Part shown: positions 32,863 through 44,619 of the stretch, in pieces
Numbering within the stretch: position 1 is the first letter of the stretch
How the letters are laid out: the number at the start of each line of letters is the position of its first letter
Source of the DNA: Astrothelium macrocarpum
Lineage: Eukaryota > Ascomycota > Dothideomycetes > Trypetheliales > Trypetheliaceae
DNA: 64,000 bases
Reading direction: 5' to 3'
Assembly (NCBI GenBank): GCA_021030915.1
Contig: JAGEMR010000046.1
Coordinates: 1-64,000 of the forward strand
The notes under the pieces: model-generated
Told to the model about the DNA's origin: nothing
What the model saw: only the letters and a program-made list of their open reading frames with translations
Databases searched by the model: none
Program-made: the position numbers and the translations under genes

Positions 32863-33466
32863 TCATCGCCCGGCCCAAACACCTGCCCCTAGCCCAGCAC
32901 CTCCCACTCCCCTCAAACTCTCGCCGCCAGGCCGCTTGGCAACTCGCCCTTGACTCTTGACACCATCCACTACTCTATCCAAGCCTGTCTCGACGACCAC
33001 ACCCCCTACAACCATCTCTCCCAGGGTTGCATGTAGTGTTTCGTAATTGAAAATTAGATCCAGCTCACAAACGCTCTCGAACAGCCGGTCAAGAGCCTCG
33101 ACGAAAACTTGAATGAGGTCAAGCAGCGCCAAAGGAGATTCGGTGGAGGTGCTGATGAGAATGAAGTACAGAGTCGCGTAGTGACGGTAGGTTATTAGTG
33201 AGGGAGTGTCGCTAGGGGAGGAGGTAGAGGTTGTTGAGGCAGACGCAAGGAGGGGGGGAAGTGGCAAGAAGTTGCAAGAGCTGGACGGGCGGTTCGCGAC
33301 TAGAGTGAAGATTTCTGAGATGAGACGTTGTTGGGTGCTTGTGTCCTGCAGTGTCTTAGTGTCCACTATTGAGCCCTCGTCTGAGGGAGAAAAATACAAG
33401 ATGGGTATAGAATTTTGTCAAGCGCGGTTGACCATTGTTGTTGAAGACCAAAACTGCGTTGATCAT
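32863..33466 (-). CDS. APS3: AP-3 adaptor complex small (sigma) subunit
   Basis: Two exons, 33398-33466 and 32863-33345, give 183 residues. It is the small subunit of the AP-3 coat that carries cargo from endosome/Golgi to the vacuole. The longin-type start MINAVLVFNNNGQPRLTKFY is split from DTSTQQRLISEIF by a 52-base intron (GTATTT to TGCAG, branch ACACTAAG). Further landmarks are CNFLPLPPLL, LITYRHYATLYFILISTSTE, LDLIQVFVEALDRLF, ELDLIFNYETLHATLGEMVVGG. The Ser/Thr-rich loop after CNFLPLPPLL is typical of Pezizomycotina. The last 30 residues are Gly/Ala-rich and poorly conserved. Confidence 0.93.
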
Positions 33467-33690
33467 GACGGAGTTGAATTTTGGAAGAGCAGTACGCTTC
33501 TCCGAGAGACGCGCCCGTAGGCCAGGAGTCTGTTGCTTTACGATTGTAAATGTGGAAATGATGGTTAGAGATAGCGGTGGGACGAGGAGCGGAATGTGGG
33601 GAAAGCTTTGAGCTTCAAGCTCCAGCAGCTGCAGCAGCTAAACATACCTTACCTTACTCAATCATCAATACTTAACCTCAGCAACTAACA

Positions 33691-34380
33691 ATGTCTTTCC
33701 GCCGACCTGTCCTCCAAGCACTTCGTCGTTACGCATTCTCTAAACCCGTTCGAATATCTACATCTTCCAGATCAGGCGTGAGACCATTCTCACGCATACG
33801 ATCGACAGTCAGATCCCTACGTACTCCGATACTCTACTTTGGCCTTCCAAGCCCACAATCACTTCAATTCCATACAGCCACAGTACATCACAAGGGCATT
33901 ACACCTGACTCGGAAAACCCAGCACCAAAGGAATTCCCAGGAGAACGTGTCACGCAACCAACAAATGTAACAGAAGAAGAGTACCACGAGCTGTCGAACA
34001 GATACTTGGATGGCGTACTAGCCAAGCTTGAAGAAATGCAAGAGTCAAGAGAAGATTTGGAAGTCGAGTACAGTGTACGTACATGAAACTCCTGAAGTGC
34101 TTCCAAACACATAGTCAAATGCTCATGATGCTACGGATAGGCCGGAGTTCTTACAGTCGGTGTACCAAACAAGGGCACTTATGTGATCAACAAGCAGCCA
34201 CCAAACAAGCAAATATGGCTAAGCTCACCCATAACGGGACCAAAGAGATTCGACTGGGTAATGAGCGATGGCATGCAGCAGAAGGAAGGAACAGGGGAAG
34301 GCAACTGGATATATCTGAGAGATGGAAGTAATCTGACGGATTTATTGCGAGATGAGCTGGATGTCTCTCTCAATGAATGA
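33691..34380 (+). CDS. YFH1: Frataxin, mitochondrial iron chaperone
   Basis: Two exons, 33691-34074 and 34141-34380, give 207 residues. It acts in the mitochondrial matrix in Fe-S cluster assembly with the Isu scaffold. The first 60-90 residues form an Arg/Ser-rich presequence. The acidic first helix is EEEYHELSNRYLDGVLAKLEE, with the acidic ridge continuing in SREDLEVEYS. The beta-sheet AGVLTVGVPNKGTYVINKQ then PNKQIWLSSPITGPKRFDW is the family signature. The phase 0 intron (GTACGT to GATAG) falls between EVEYS and AGVL. Length is slightly above yeast Yfh1 (174). Confidence 0.95.
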
Positions 34381-34852
34381 GCAAGGAATAAGCAAGTAAA
34401 TTGATTGTAAATATATCGACTGTCAATCCTTCATACCTTTGACAACGGATTCCGAAGCTCTGGAGAGAAACTGGCTCGGTACATGCCCGTTTGACAATAA
34501 CATCACCGCGATAAACCAGGTTGACTAATGGCTCTGATCCTCTTTTTCTGAGAGTCTAATGCAGCCACTCCCTTCCGTTTATTGCAGAGCCCGTCCAGTC
34601 CCTTCATCCATGCCACCCTATCACACGGCCCGGCACTCCAGGCGAAGACCATAAAGTCGAAGCCTCTAGGCTATGTAACTAGCATGACGCGTTGGCCTGG
34701 GGAATCTTCTAGCGTCTGTGCCGGGTTTAAGCGTTGTAATCTCCACCATGTTGCATGCCTGTGCACTGGAAGTTCTTGTCCATCTAGATTCCGATATTTA
34801 ACGTCATAAGATACATCTTGTAAGCCATCCCTCCAGCCCTGCGCGACCAGTT
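34381..34852. other. Convergent intergenic region
   Basis: 3' regions of frataxin and DPH3; no gene seen. Confidence 0.6.
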
Positions 34853-35181
34853 TCAAGCGGCAGCAGCGACTACTTGCTGCTGCTCCGGCGGCTTCTCTGG
34901 TTCTTCAGGTTTCGGAAGATCATCCTACAAAGAGCGTAAGTTGCCTATATTCATATACGATTTTACTTTTTTGAAGGAGTAAGGATTCTATGGTGACATA
35001 CCTTGTCGAATATAACCTTAATCATCAACGAACAGCTCGGACATACTGCTACATCTTGTCCGTCTCTGAGATCGTCGATGGCGATTTCGAACCGATCGCC
35101 ACACGGGCAGGGGTAGTGGTAGATTTGAAGGGTCTTGTCGAAGGTCAAATCTTCGATCTCAATCTCATCGTAAATGGACAT
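34853..35181 (-). CDS. DPH3: DPH3 / Kti11, CSL zinc-finger protein of diphthamide synthesis
   Basis: Two exons, 35002-35181 and 34853-34924, give 83 residues, matching yeast Dph3 (82). It supplies electrons for diphthamide formation on elongation factor 2 and also works with Elongator in tRNA modification. The CSL zinc finger has its cysteines in YPCPCGDRFEI and CPSCSLMIKVIF. The acidic start is MSIYDEIEIEDLTFD. The intron GTATGT to TGTAG is phase 0 after FDK and leads into DDLPKPEEPEKPP and a Gln/Ala tail. The start at 35181 is the only ATG consistent with the family. Confidence 0.95.
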
Positions 35182-36365
35182 TTTCAACCAAGTTCAAGAT
35201 GATGACGGAATCCACGAACTTTATCGCCAGTAAGTTGGAGGGTTTCGGGGAGGAATCTTGAAGCTGGTGACTCCAAACTACATATTGCTGTAAGGGTATT
35301 AAAACAATGCGTGAACATCTGTTCGGGCACAAGCCCGATTACGTAACACAAGTCCCTGTCAAGCCAACTCCTCAATCGAAATCATCGCAAAGTACACCTC
35401 TATCTGCTCCGTGACAAGCTCTCATTGTGCCTCCTAATGATTATTCATACTGTTCTTTATGCTTACACGCTGCCCCGATCTCGTTCACTCGATGCACAGT
35501 TACCTTCACGGGCTGATACGGATCACTGACGGCCAGCCGATTGGATCCATCATATATCTATCTTATAGCCTCTTGAAATGTCGAATTTGACAGAAGTAAT
35601 AAAGTATAGTGTAGATACCTGTGAATCTTGTATTCAGAAGGAACTTGAAATTCTGGTAAGAGTTGAGGTGACGTAGAAGGGTATATAGAAAAGAAAAAGA
35701 AAACAACAAGACTTCGACATCTGGGTCTGGCAGGAGAATAAAAGTGATGCGCGGACTTGAATTGAAAATGTGGCCGCAAGATCTGCAATCGTATGCTCAA
35801 CCGTGGAGCCTCCACAACATCACAAGACATAGATGGGCTTTTTTAATCTTCAGGCTGAGTCTGTACCCCGTTTTGCGGCTTGGGCCCTTACCGGAAAACC
35901 CGCATTACTATCTCCGAGAGTTGGTTTTTTGGCTGAGATTCTGATTCTGAAAGAAGTCAACTGAATGTCTGGGGTTGAAGCGACACCCGTTGAGCAGCAA
36001 TGTATCCTGAACTCATACGTCTTATGTTGAAATGCAGAGAAGACCGGCTAATTACTAAAACTATGTATATGGCAGTACCTTGAGAAAACTCAGAAATGGT
36101 AATGAATATTAAATGTCCCAGCTTCGAAGTGTCTTTTGACTAGTTGAAGTCAAGACTGAATAGAAACAAGAAGCTGTGCCAGGATTCCATCGGTAGTGGA
36201 AATAGCTCGAAAACGCCACGCTTTGAAATCGCTCGGACAGAAAGACCAACTTTTACCATGGAATAACCTCCGACTACTCCCATGTCAAATCGCAATCCAT
36301 TATATAGGGCATCAGATTTACGCATTAAGCTCATATTAATCTTCCCATAAGAATCCCTGGTTCAT
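35182..36365. other. Gene-poor interval, about 1.2 kb
   Basis: Contains the DPH3 promoter on its left and the 3' region of the multi-pass membrane protein gene on its right. Small frames (such as 35558-35830 and 36140-36334, minus) show nothing recognisable. Confidence 0.5.
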
Positions 36366-39077
36366 CTAATAGAAAAAACTCCTCCGCTTATTCACCTCAT
36401 GACCCCCACTCTCCAAATATACCTTCTCTCCCTCCGCTCTCACAAACCATGGCGTCTCGTACTGTCTCCCTTCGGGCCCGATCCACCTTCCACCTTGTGC
36501 CTCCTGTGCTTCCTTGGGCGGGCTGTTGACTGCGAGAGCGAAGAGATTGAGCGGCTCGGAAAAGTCGGTGACGAGGCCGTTGTGGGCCAGAAAGTAGGCG
36601 AGGATGAAGATGTTGGTGAGGAAGACGAGGAGCAGTACCGGATAGAAGGCCTTTTGGTACAGAGACGAGGGCCCTGAGGCGTATTGTTGAGCGGAAAGAG
36701 CGGCAGGGAAGTATTCATACACGCCAGGGGAGATGGTATTAGTGGAAGTATAATTCTATTCGCATGGTCAGTTGGATCAGGTAGACAAAGCTGGGAAAGG
36801 GAAAAAGGATTAAAGGCATGCGTACCCATCGCGGAGAGAAGGGCGAGTCTTGAATACTCATTAAAAGAGTGCTACCTCCCATAACAGCCAGAGCTTCTGC
36901 CATGCTCGGTAATTTGGGCTGCAAGTTGATTTCCCGGTTGGTCTCGGAATATTGTGGGAGAATTAGCTCGGTCAAGAGACGAGCATTGCTGGCGGCTCCA
37001 TCAGTTATACCCGCTCCCAAACTCAAACTTGACGCCCATTCTCCAATGAGCTCCATGTAGTCGGTTGTAGCGTTTGTATGTGGCATGTTTGCAGCTCGGT
37101 CTGGGAAGGCTTGTGCATATGTGAGTTCGGTGGTTTTTGGGGAGTCGTCGCAAATGGCAGTCAGTTTACCACCGCTGGACGTGACCTCGTAATGAGTCGA
37201 GCAATTGGGAGTCAGGTAGCCCTTGACTCCGCAAAGTGCATAATCTTCACCTTGTGTAGGTCCGCCCTGTCCGAGAATGTAGATGTACTCCCTTCCGTAT
37301 TGCCCAGTAGTCCCATTGATTACGGTATTGTAGTTAATTGGAAACTTCGGGAAGATGGGCGGCCATTGACCATAATTATCACTCCAATTGAACATTTGAT
37401 CCACATTTGTGCCAGTCAGATTAAAACGGGATCCAGGGGGAAGGTTATCGATTTGTGTTGGCCATAAGGATGCATTGAAGTTTGCTTCTGGAAAGTCCGA
37501 GTAGACAAGCGGCTTTAGCTCATCCTCTGTCATTTGCACGCACAATACATTGATTACTGGAGAAGGGACTCCAGCTCGTATTTTGTAAATACCGAGGCCA
37601 TCCAGATCCTGATCCATAGTCAGTAATCTTCAGCACGGAAGCGCACTTCTGATTTCGACCTACACTAGGTTGAAGTATCTCATTAATGGGATCTTGAGCT
37701 GCCTGCACGAGACCTGCGTGCGGCATAGCCATACTGATGTTGTTGACAGACCGTCCAAATGCAGCAGAAGCTTCGGTAACATTGGATACCTGCACCCAAG
37801 CGGCGATGACATCTGTGGCTTCATCAATTTGCCCTACGCCAATGGGCCTTATGTTCATGTCTGTCGAGCCGTCGGTGCTGTTTGCAAAATTGGACCAGTT
37901 GGCCATGTATAAACCATAATTGTTGTAACTTCTGGCAGAAAAATCGACGACATCGAGACAAGTGTTTGTCGAGTACTGTGGATCCATCTGCGGGTCAATT
38001 GGAGTCTTGCAATTGGCTTCGATGTATTGAGCGTTTGCAAAAGACGTATTGACAAGGCCTTGTAGATTGCGAGAGTGCCACTTGTCAAATCTCAATTGCG
38101 GCTTCACTATCGAGAGAGTAAGTACCGCTCATTCAATGCGCATGATGGGGTAAAAAACCGAGGCCCTCCCGAACCACAAAACAAATGGTACATACCCAAG
38201 GCGTCAGCGGCAGTGGTGTAGAGCATGGCAACAATGGCTGAAATTAATGCTACAACACCAAGGACTGTGACAACGGCATACCGGACACTTTCCCATCTGG
38301 TAACCATCAAACCTGGCTGCATGATCCAAACCCGCATGTTCATTTCAGCTAGGGTGATGCCAAGCGGCCGACCTGTCTTGGACTTGAATGCCTTTCGTGA
38401 GAGAATTTGACCAAGGAAAGCAACCATGACAGTGACGAAGGACATTTCAATTGACTTTGCAATAATTTGAGTGAGCACGGACGCGCTAGACGAGTTAAGA
38501 TGACCACCGGTTCGGACAGCTCTGCCATATCGAGGTCCAATGATTGCGAGGAAGAGATAGATACCAGAGAAAATGGTGGAGTAAACAGAAAGCAATACTA
38601 GAACAATATAAAGCCAGTGTCGGCGAGGGAAGTATATCTGCTTGCGATATGCATGTGGCTCATCGTGGGGGAGGCCTGTGTGGATCGTCAGTGATCATCC
38701 ACTATCTTTCGAAAATGGAAGATTTATGTTTCCTAACCGCTGTATATGGGCCTCGCTGCTAGACCGGCAGTTTTGTGATCTTCTGGCGAAAGATTCTCCC
38801 GGAACGATGAGTCTCTCAACGGAGAGAACGGGCCTCTGACACCTGGACCCTGACTTCCTGGTGGTGAATTGAAAAAAGATGTAGATCGGTTGGGATCATT
38901 CAAATCTGGTGAAGGTTGATACGTCGTAGGCGGCGATATTAAAGCTTCAGTACCCGAAAAACTTCCTTGATACAGGCCAGGAGTCTGTCCTGGCGTCGAA
39001 TTTGACTCGCCGTTGTGATCGTACAGTTCTGGCGAGAACTCGGTAAGTTCTTGATAATGCCCGCGATGCTCCGCCAT
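36366..39077 (-). CDS. Large multi-pass membrane protein with glycosylated outer domain, unknown function
   Basis: Five exons, 38738-39077, 38196-38675, 37664-38106, 36826-37608 and 36366-36755, give 811 residues. The N-terminal 115 residues are Pro/Ser-rich and cytosolic-looking. Membrane helices follow near residues 135-165 (YIVLVLLSVYSTIFSGIYLFLAII), 195-215 and 250-270. A long Cys- and N-glycosylation-rich loop of about 380 residues (NTSFAN, NCSTHYEV, NATTDY) comes next. A final helix is FYPVLLLVFLTNIFILAYFL, with a short tail. All four introns have clear CTAAC/CTGAC-like branch sites and keep frame. The layout suggests a plasma-membrane protein facing the wall. Similar hypothetical proteins occur across Pezizomycotina, but I know no function. 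Confidence 0.82.
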
Positions 39078-40162
39078 TATTTGCTCGTCCCCTTCACAAA
39101 CACGTGCGATACGTGGGGGCCAAGAAATTGGCCGGGAGGCTCAGGAACGCGCAGCCTGATCTTCAAGACGACCGTTAAGCAAGAGGGATGTGTGACTGAG
39201 GGATCAGGTATAAATGAGGCTCTGGCGCATTGCAGGGTTTAGATATGGTGCTACGGGCTGTGCTTTTAGAGCCGCGAGAGTCGGTTCGTTTGAGGCCTGA
39301 TTATGAGAAGAAAGGAAAATGGCAAGAGGAGACTAACAAACCTCCGAGCCTAGACTGGAGTTTTCGCTGACCTTGATCCATCAAAGTGTCTCATTGTCGC
39401 CCCCACTCACGGCAAATTACCACATCTCGCTCACCAAACTACAGCACAAGCCATGGGAATAGACTCCGCGTTTGGCCAGATGCCACGCCTATTCCGAAGG
39501 CCACAAACGCCTCCGTCAAAATCTGGAGCCGGAAAGGGAAACAGATCGGAGCAACTGAGGCACGTTACGACCCGCAAGGCATCTGCGCAAGATTCAGGCA
39601 GCATAGCGTTCCGAGAACGGTCGAGGCGGAGTCGTAAAATAATAATAGCAACTGGATGAGCGGCTACAATTGGTTCAGCGTGCTAAGTAAGCAGGCCTAA
39701 GACGATCACAGCAGCACTAATGCAATCCAAAGCACGTGCATGCAATATCATTTTACTTTTCTCCGCAAAATCCACACGGACGCTGTCGGCTTAATTACCA
39801 TTTGAGACGCGACAGTACGGTCAGCGTTGCTATTCGCAACCAATATCCACGTGTTGCAAATTACGTCTTGGACCCTTTTGGCTGAAGCTCATTCAAGGGA
39901 CCCTCCTGCGCCTTTTCAACCGTTAGAGATGATAAGGCGTGCTGTGTCACGTCAACTAAAACTCGTGTTCGCTGTAGCGAACTTGATTCGTGTGGTAAGC
40001 GAATTCTAGGCCCGAGTATCAGCCACTAATGGCGGACTCAACTAAAGTGGGAGACGGTCAAAATGATCTTGAATCTATTACAACACTCCTATCTGTTCCA
40101 GCATAGGTATCGCAGACTATCTGCCTTTCTAGCAAAAGAACACTCTTCGCACGGAGTGACTT
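39078..40162. other. Intergenic region, about 1.1 kb
   Basis: Promoter side of the membrane protein gene and 3' side of the SNF2 gene. An Arg/Ser-rich 68-codon frame at 39453-39659 (+) begins MGIDSAFGQMPRLFRR, but it has no known relatives and no other support. Confidence 0.45.
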
Positions 40163-43100
40163 TCATGCAACTACAATTGTCGCATCTGATGAGGGCACAC
40201 CCTCACTCTTTGCTTTCTTGGCTAATCGTTCCTTTTTTGACAATCGTTGCTTCCGTCCAGGCTTCTTCTCTCGTTGGGCCTCAGACCTCCCCAGTGCTGC
40301 CGTATTTTGTGGCCTCCCACTCCTCCCAAACAGTTGCTGCGGTTCCTCAATGAACGCCACCTCTCCATATCCAATCCCCTGTCGATCATCCATGTCCAAC
40401 CGCACGGGCTTCGATTGCTGAATGATGGCCTGAATTCCCTGGTCATCATCCAGATTCTTTGCATCTGTGTGCTCTCGGTTCGTCATTTTCTGACTCCGAT
40501 CAAACATTGCCTCTTCCATTGTGTTCTTTAGCACCAACGTCTGCACCTCGACTGGACGTGTCTGTCCAATTCGATGAGCACGTTTCAAAGCTTGCGCTTC
40601 CACGTCCGGCCGGCAGACCGGGTTCACAAAGTACACGCGGCTGGCGACGCTGGCGTGCAGGCCGCGCGCACCTTGGCGCAAGTCCATGAGCAGGATGCGG
40701 ATGCTGGGATCGTCATTGAAGCGAACGATCCACTGCGAGCGCAAGGAGGATTGGATGGAGTTGGCGTAAATGAGATGTTCGATGTGGAAGATGTCGAGCA
40801 CTTGCGCGATGTAGTAAGCAATGTTATCGCCTTCGTAGAAAATGATGATTTTCTCATCATGATGGTATTTAAGAATTTCGTTGACCAAATAACTGAGTTT
40901 GGCGGAGGTGGTGCCTATGATCCTGGGTTGAGCAGCGGGAGACTGAGGGTCCAATTCAGTTGGCTGCCGGTTTTCTTCTGAACTAATTTCTGAGGACTTG
41001 CGCTTCACTCCCTGTCGTACTGGCTTTGATTCCGTCTTTTCCGCCTGCGGAGTCCCCCTTTGTGAGCTCATGGGGGTTTCTGCAGTTGTGGCGCTGGGCT
41101 TTTGCCCAGTGGCAGCAAGAGATTGTTTCTTGCGGGGCGACATAGAAGGGCGTTTTGTTGCGGCTGGTTCTCCGTTGATGCTGGACGCTGGCATTCCACT
41201 TTTCGTGAGGATCGGCCTTTTAGTATTCTCCTCGGAGGGAGCAGTTTCAGAAAGTAAGGCAGATAGCACGCGACTACCGTGCTCAGATAAATTGTGCATA
41301 GGATTTTCTGTACCTTGGTCGATGTTCTGATTCACGAGTTCTTGAGCTTGTGCAAGTTGTGTCGCTCCGATGAGCAGTGGACTCGTGCTCTCTCCAAATG
41401 CCCAGTGTTGAGCGGTATCTGTAGGAAAGCCATCGACGAAGAGACCGATCTCGTGAGATTTACTCAGTGCACTCCAGCCACGAGATGTGAGTGCCGTCTC
41501 GGCAAAGATCATTGCAGTATTCAGCGCGACTCGATCTTCTGCTGGGCAATGTATTTCATCCTTGTCAAGATACCCACGGCTTTGTCTCAGTGCAGCCTGA
41601 ATGTCGGCTTGGCTAAAACCAGTCCAGAAGAAAAAGCTTTGCCTGAGATTTGCAACGAGTCGCATCCTATCTTTCCTACTAGCTGGATGAAAAAGATAGT
41701 CAATGTCTGTCCTTTCGCTTGTTACCGCATTAGACGTCAAGACGAGATTGAATAGATTGACAGTTAACCTATCATAATATGATGGCTCCAGACGAATTGT
41801 CTTATGGATAAGTGAGGGCAGTTGCAAATCTTTCTCGACATCATCTGGACGCGTCTTGACAACAATTGCGTTTAGAGTATCCTGAAAGCACTGAGAAAAG
41901 GAAGCAAAAGTTCTTCGTTTCTGGCTTTCATGGCGATAGACATAGTCTTCCCACTCAGCCGAATCTTCAGTTGATCGTGCCCACGGTGGAATCTTCAAGA
42001 AATGAGTAGCCATTTTCCCGAGACTACTAACAGCTGAAAGCTCCGGACTTTGCCGATCAAATTTTTGTCGCCGACTTAGAGCATCCAAACGTGAGACTGA
42101 GTTGTGAGATTCAGCACAATCGATCTCTGTTCGTTGAAGATCGACTTCGACACCGAGCATATCCCTCGCAGGGGTACCGCTAACAATCCATCGGCGATCA
42201 GCTCTGACCAGCTGCTCCGCGACGATTGCTATGTTGGTGCGGACAGAGTTAAAATTGTTGCCTTCATCGATTATCAGACGTAAGAAATGGAGCTCTTTTA
42301 GGGGAGACTCGTAGACTTCTAGACCATCTCTGCAGCTGCAGTCGATTTTAGTAGTGCCGGGTGCGATAGGACATAAACAGTTGATCGGCCTACGGCCTCT
42401 GCGATTCCCGTTTTCGTCGTACCCATCTCGATTCTCGTTCTCAAAGCGTTCTCGACTGAATAGGATGATGACATATTTTTTGAGCTCCGAAGCTGACGGC
42501 AAGGATTTTTTTATGTCGCCCATCAAAAGGACATGGCTAATGAAGCCATCCTCAGTGTGCTTTAGTAGCTCACTCCGCCACTGGTCAAAGAGGTTACGGG
42601 GTACGACAACGATAGTTGCTGAGCAAAGTTGTAACGTACAGTCTTCACGATATACCATTCTCCGAGAAAATCGAATTGGCTCTCCAGGAATCGTATAGGT
42701 TTCATGCTGCTCAATGGCTTGTATTCCCGTAGTGGGAAATGCAGTGTTGTTTAAATCAATACCGACAAACTGCCTCCATGGCAATGAATGCTGGGCAGTG
42801 GCTGCAGCGGCCATTTGGAGTAGGCTTCGTGCGCCACTCGAACCTTCTTCGATTCGTGGTCGGTATTGGGGGGGAATTAGTGGAAGATGGCCAAACGTTG
42901 AGAGGATGACAGCGATACAGATCACCGTCTTTCCCAAGCCCATAGTCTCTGCCAGAATCCCTCCAGAGCAAGTCTGGTAATATTTCTCATCCCGATAAAA
43001 TTGTACTTGTTTTGCATCATAGTAGTAAGTCTGGCCATCCGGAGCAATCCTTTTCTCAAGCCTTGGATCCCGATGAAGTTGCGGTGCAGCCTCCCTCTGA

Positions 43101-43968
43101 ACCATCTCTGCAGCAGTCCTCCTCTGATAGGGGTAAAGATTTGCTGTTAACATGTCAACTTTGTTTTCTAATATATCCTGCATGGCCGCCCTTGCGTATC
43201 GATCCCGTAAATCGTCTGGTCGCGGAGTTGGTGAAGGTATCGTATTAAATAGCCAGAAGAGTGACCCAGGAGCTTCAGTTGCGGAGGTGTCGAAGATCTC
43301 ATCCGAATCAAAGATAGGGGAATCCATTCCTTTCCATAAGTCTTGTGAGATCGAAACCCGCTGGACCACTTCATTAAGCGCAGATTGAAGGCCTGGGTCT
43401 TTGCGCACAACATGACGACCGCCAACATCAAAAGGCAGAACATAGATTTTCAACAAATCGAGAGATTTCGGGTCATCGGAGGGACGATATCGGAATATAC
43501 GGATCCATGCTGAGGATTGAAGAAGTAACAAGCGATCTACGAAAGTTGGCTCTAGATTCTGAAAAATGCGATACTCAGAAAGGCTTGAATAATTTTCAGG
43601 CACGTTAGAGCTGTTTTCGGTAACGTGCAAGCGATCAGAAGTAACGGGTATGTCTGATGGAGTTTGGAGAACTGTGGTCTGTCCCTTCAAGCATCCTAAC
43701 GCCAGCCATTTGCCAGAATCCTGTAAGAATGTAAGGGTATCCTTTGAAGGGCGGGGAGCCAAAAGCCTAGGCCCCCTTTTCGAGTAATATTCCTTGCTAG
43801 ATGGATTGCTTCATCCTGTCAGTCTTTGCACAATAGATAGTTAGAAACTGTCAAGACTTACTAACTCCAGAGTGTCCCCAATGCCGTAAGACTCAGTCGC
43901 CAATCATCGCGCGCACTCTGAGCCGCAATATTAGCAGCCGCACCACGTTTTGTTCGTCTTCCCGTCAT
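40163..43968 (-). CDS. SNF2/RAD5-like helicase-family ATPase without a RING insert
   Basis: Two exons, 43862-43968 and 40163-43796, give 1246 residues. The short first exon (MTGRRTKRGAAANIAAQSAR..) joins through GTAAGT..TCTAG to YKEYYSKRGPRLLAPRPSKD; without it the long frame has no ATG start at its left end. SNF2 ATPase motifs: ETMGLGKT (motif I, near residue 320), LRLIIDEGNNFNS (motif II, DEGN instead of DEGH) and RWIVSGTPARDML (motif III). The helicase-C lobe has KIIIFYEGDN, IRILLMDLRQGARGLH and ALKRAHRIGQTRPVEVQTLVL. A long disordered, Ser/Pro/Lys-rich stretch separates the lobes where RAD5/SHPRH proteins carry a RING. The role is probably DNA repair or chromatin remodelling in the nucleus. 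Confidence 0.88.
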
Positions 43969-44619
43969 TCTCTTTGCCTGACTGCAGATGATATCCTTCT
44001 CCAACGAAGCGTGACAGGGTTGTCTTTGGAGTCATTGATACCTTGTTACGTCAATGATGAGTCACATCACATTCTGTCAAATTGGAACACCATCCCAGAT
44101 AATGAGCGGAAAGGCGCAAGGAGGTACTCAGAGTGCTTTGAGACAAAAGGCGCGAGAAAATGAAGTGGGCGAAGTGTTCACCTCAACGTGGATTCACGTA
44201 TTGCCCGTTCAAGGTACACTAAGCCGTTCCGGGCCGACGCCTTACTACTTCAGACACCTAACATCCCATATCCATCCTCATGGAGATGAGAAACAGGGCA
44301 ACAAATAACATTGAAAACCAGTCATGAGTCCAATTGTATTTTCGATAGCTACCTCGTACTTCCATTTAAGCTCTCTTGTCGTTTGCTTAGGCAATGCCCT
44401 GAAACTCCAATTCTTTGTATTCTCCCTATAATGCTCCCATACACACTTCCCTCCTCCTAAGATGACTGACGGATAAATGCATGTGAGGGTATCATACTCA
44501 AATAAAACGACAAAAGACACGCACACATGCCTTGACTTCATCACCAGCCCAGTTCTACTATCCCTCGGATGCGAGGTTTCCACAGAAAGGTTCGAGAACA
44601 AAACTTCTCCCTCTCGCGT
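43969..44619. other. Intergenic region upstream of the SNF2 gene
   Basis: 650 bases between the SNF2 promoter and the 3' end of the GAS2-domain gene. No supported gene. Confidence 0.55.
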
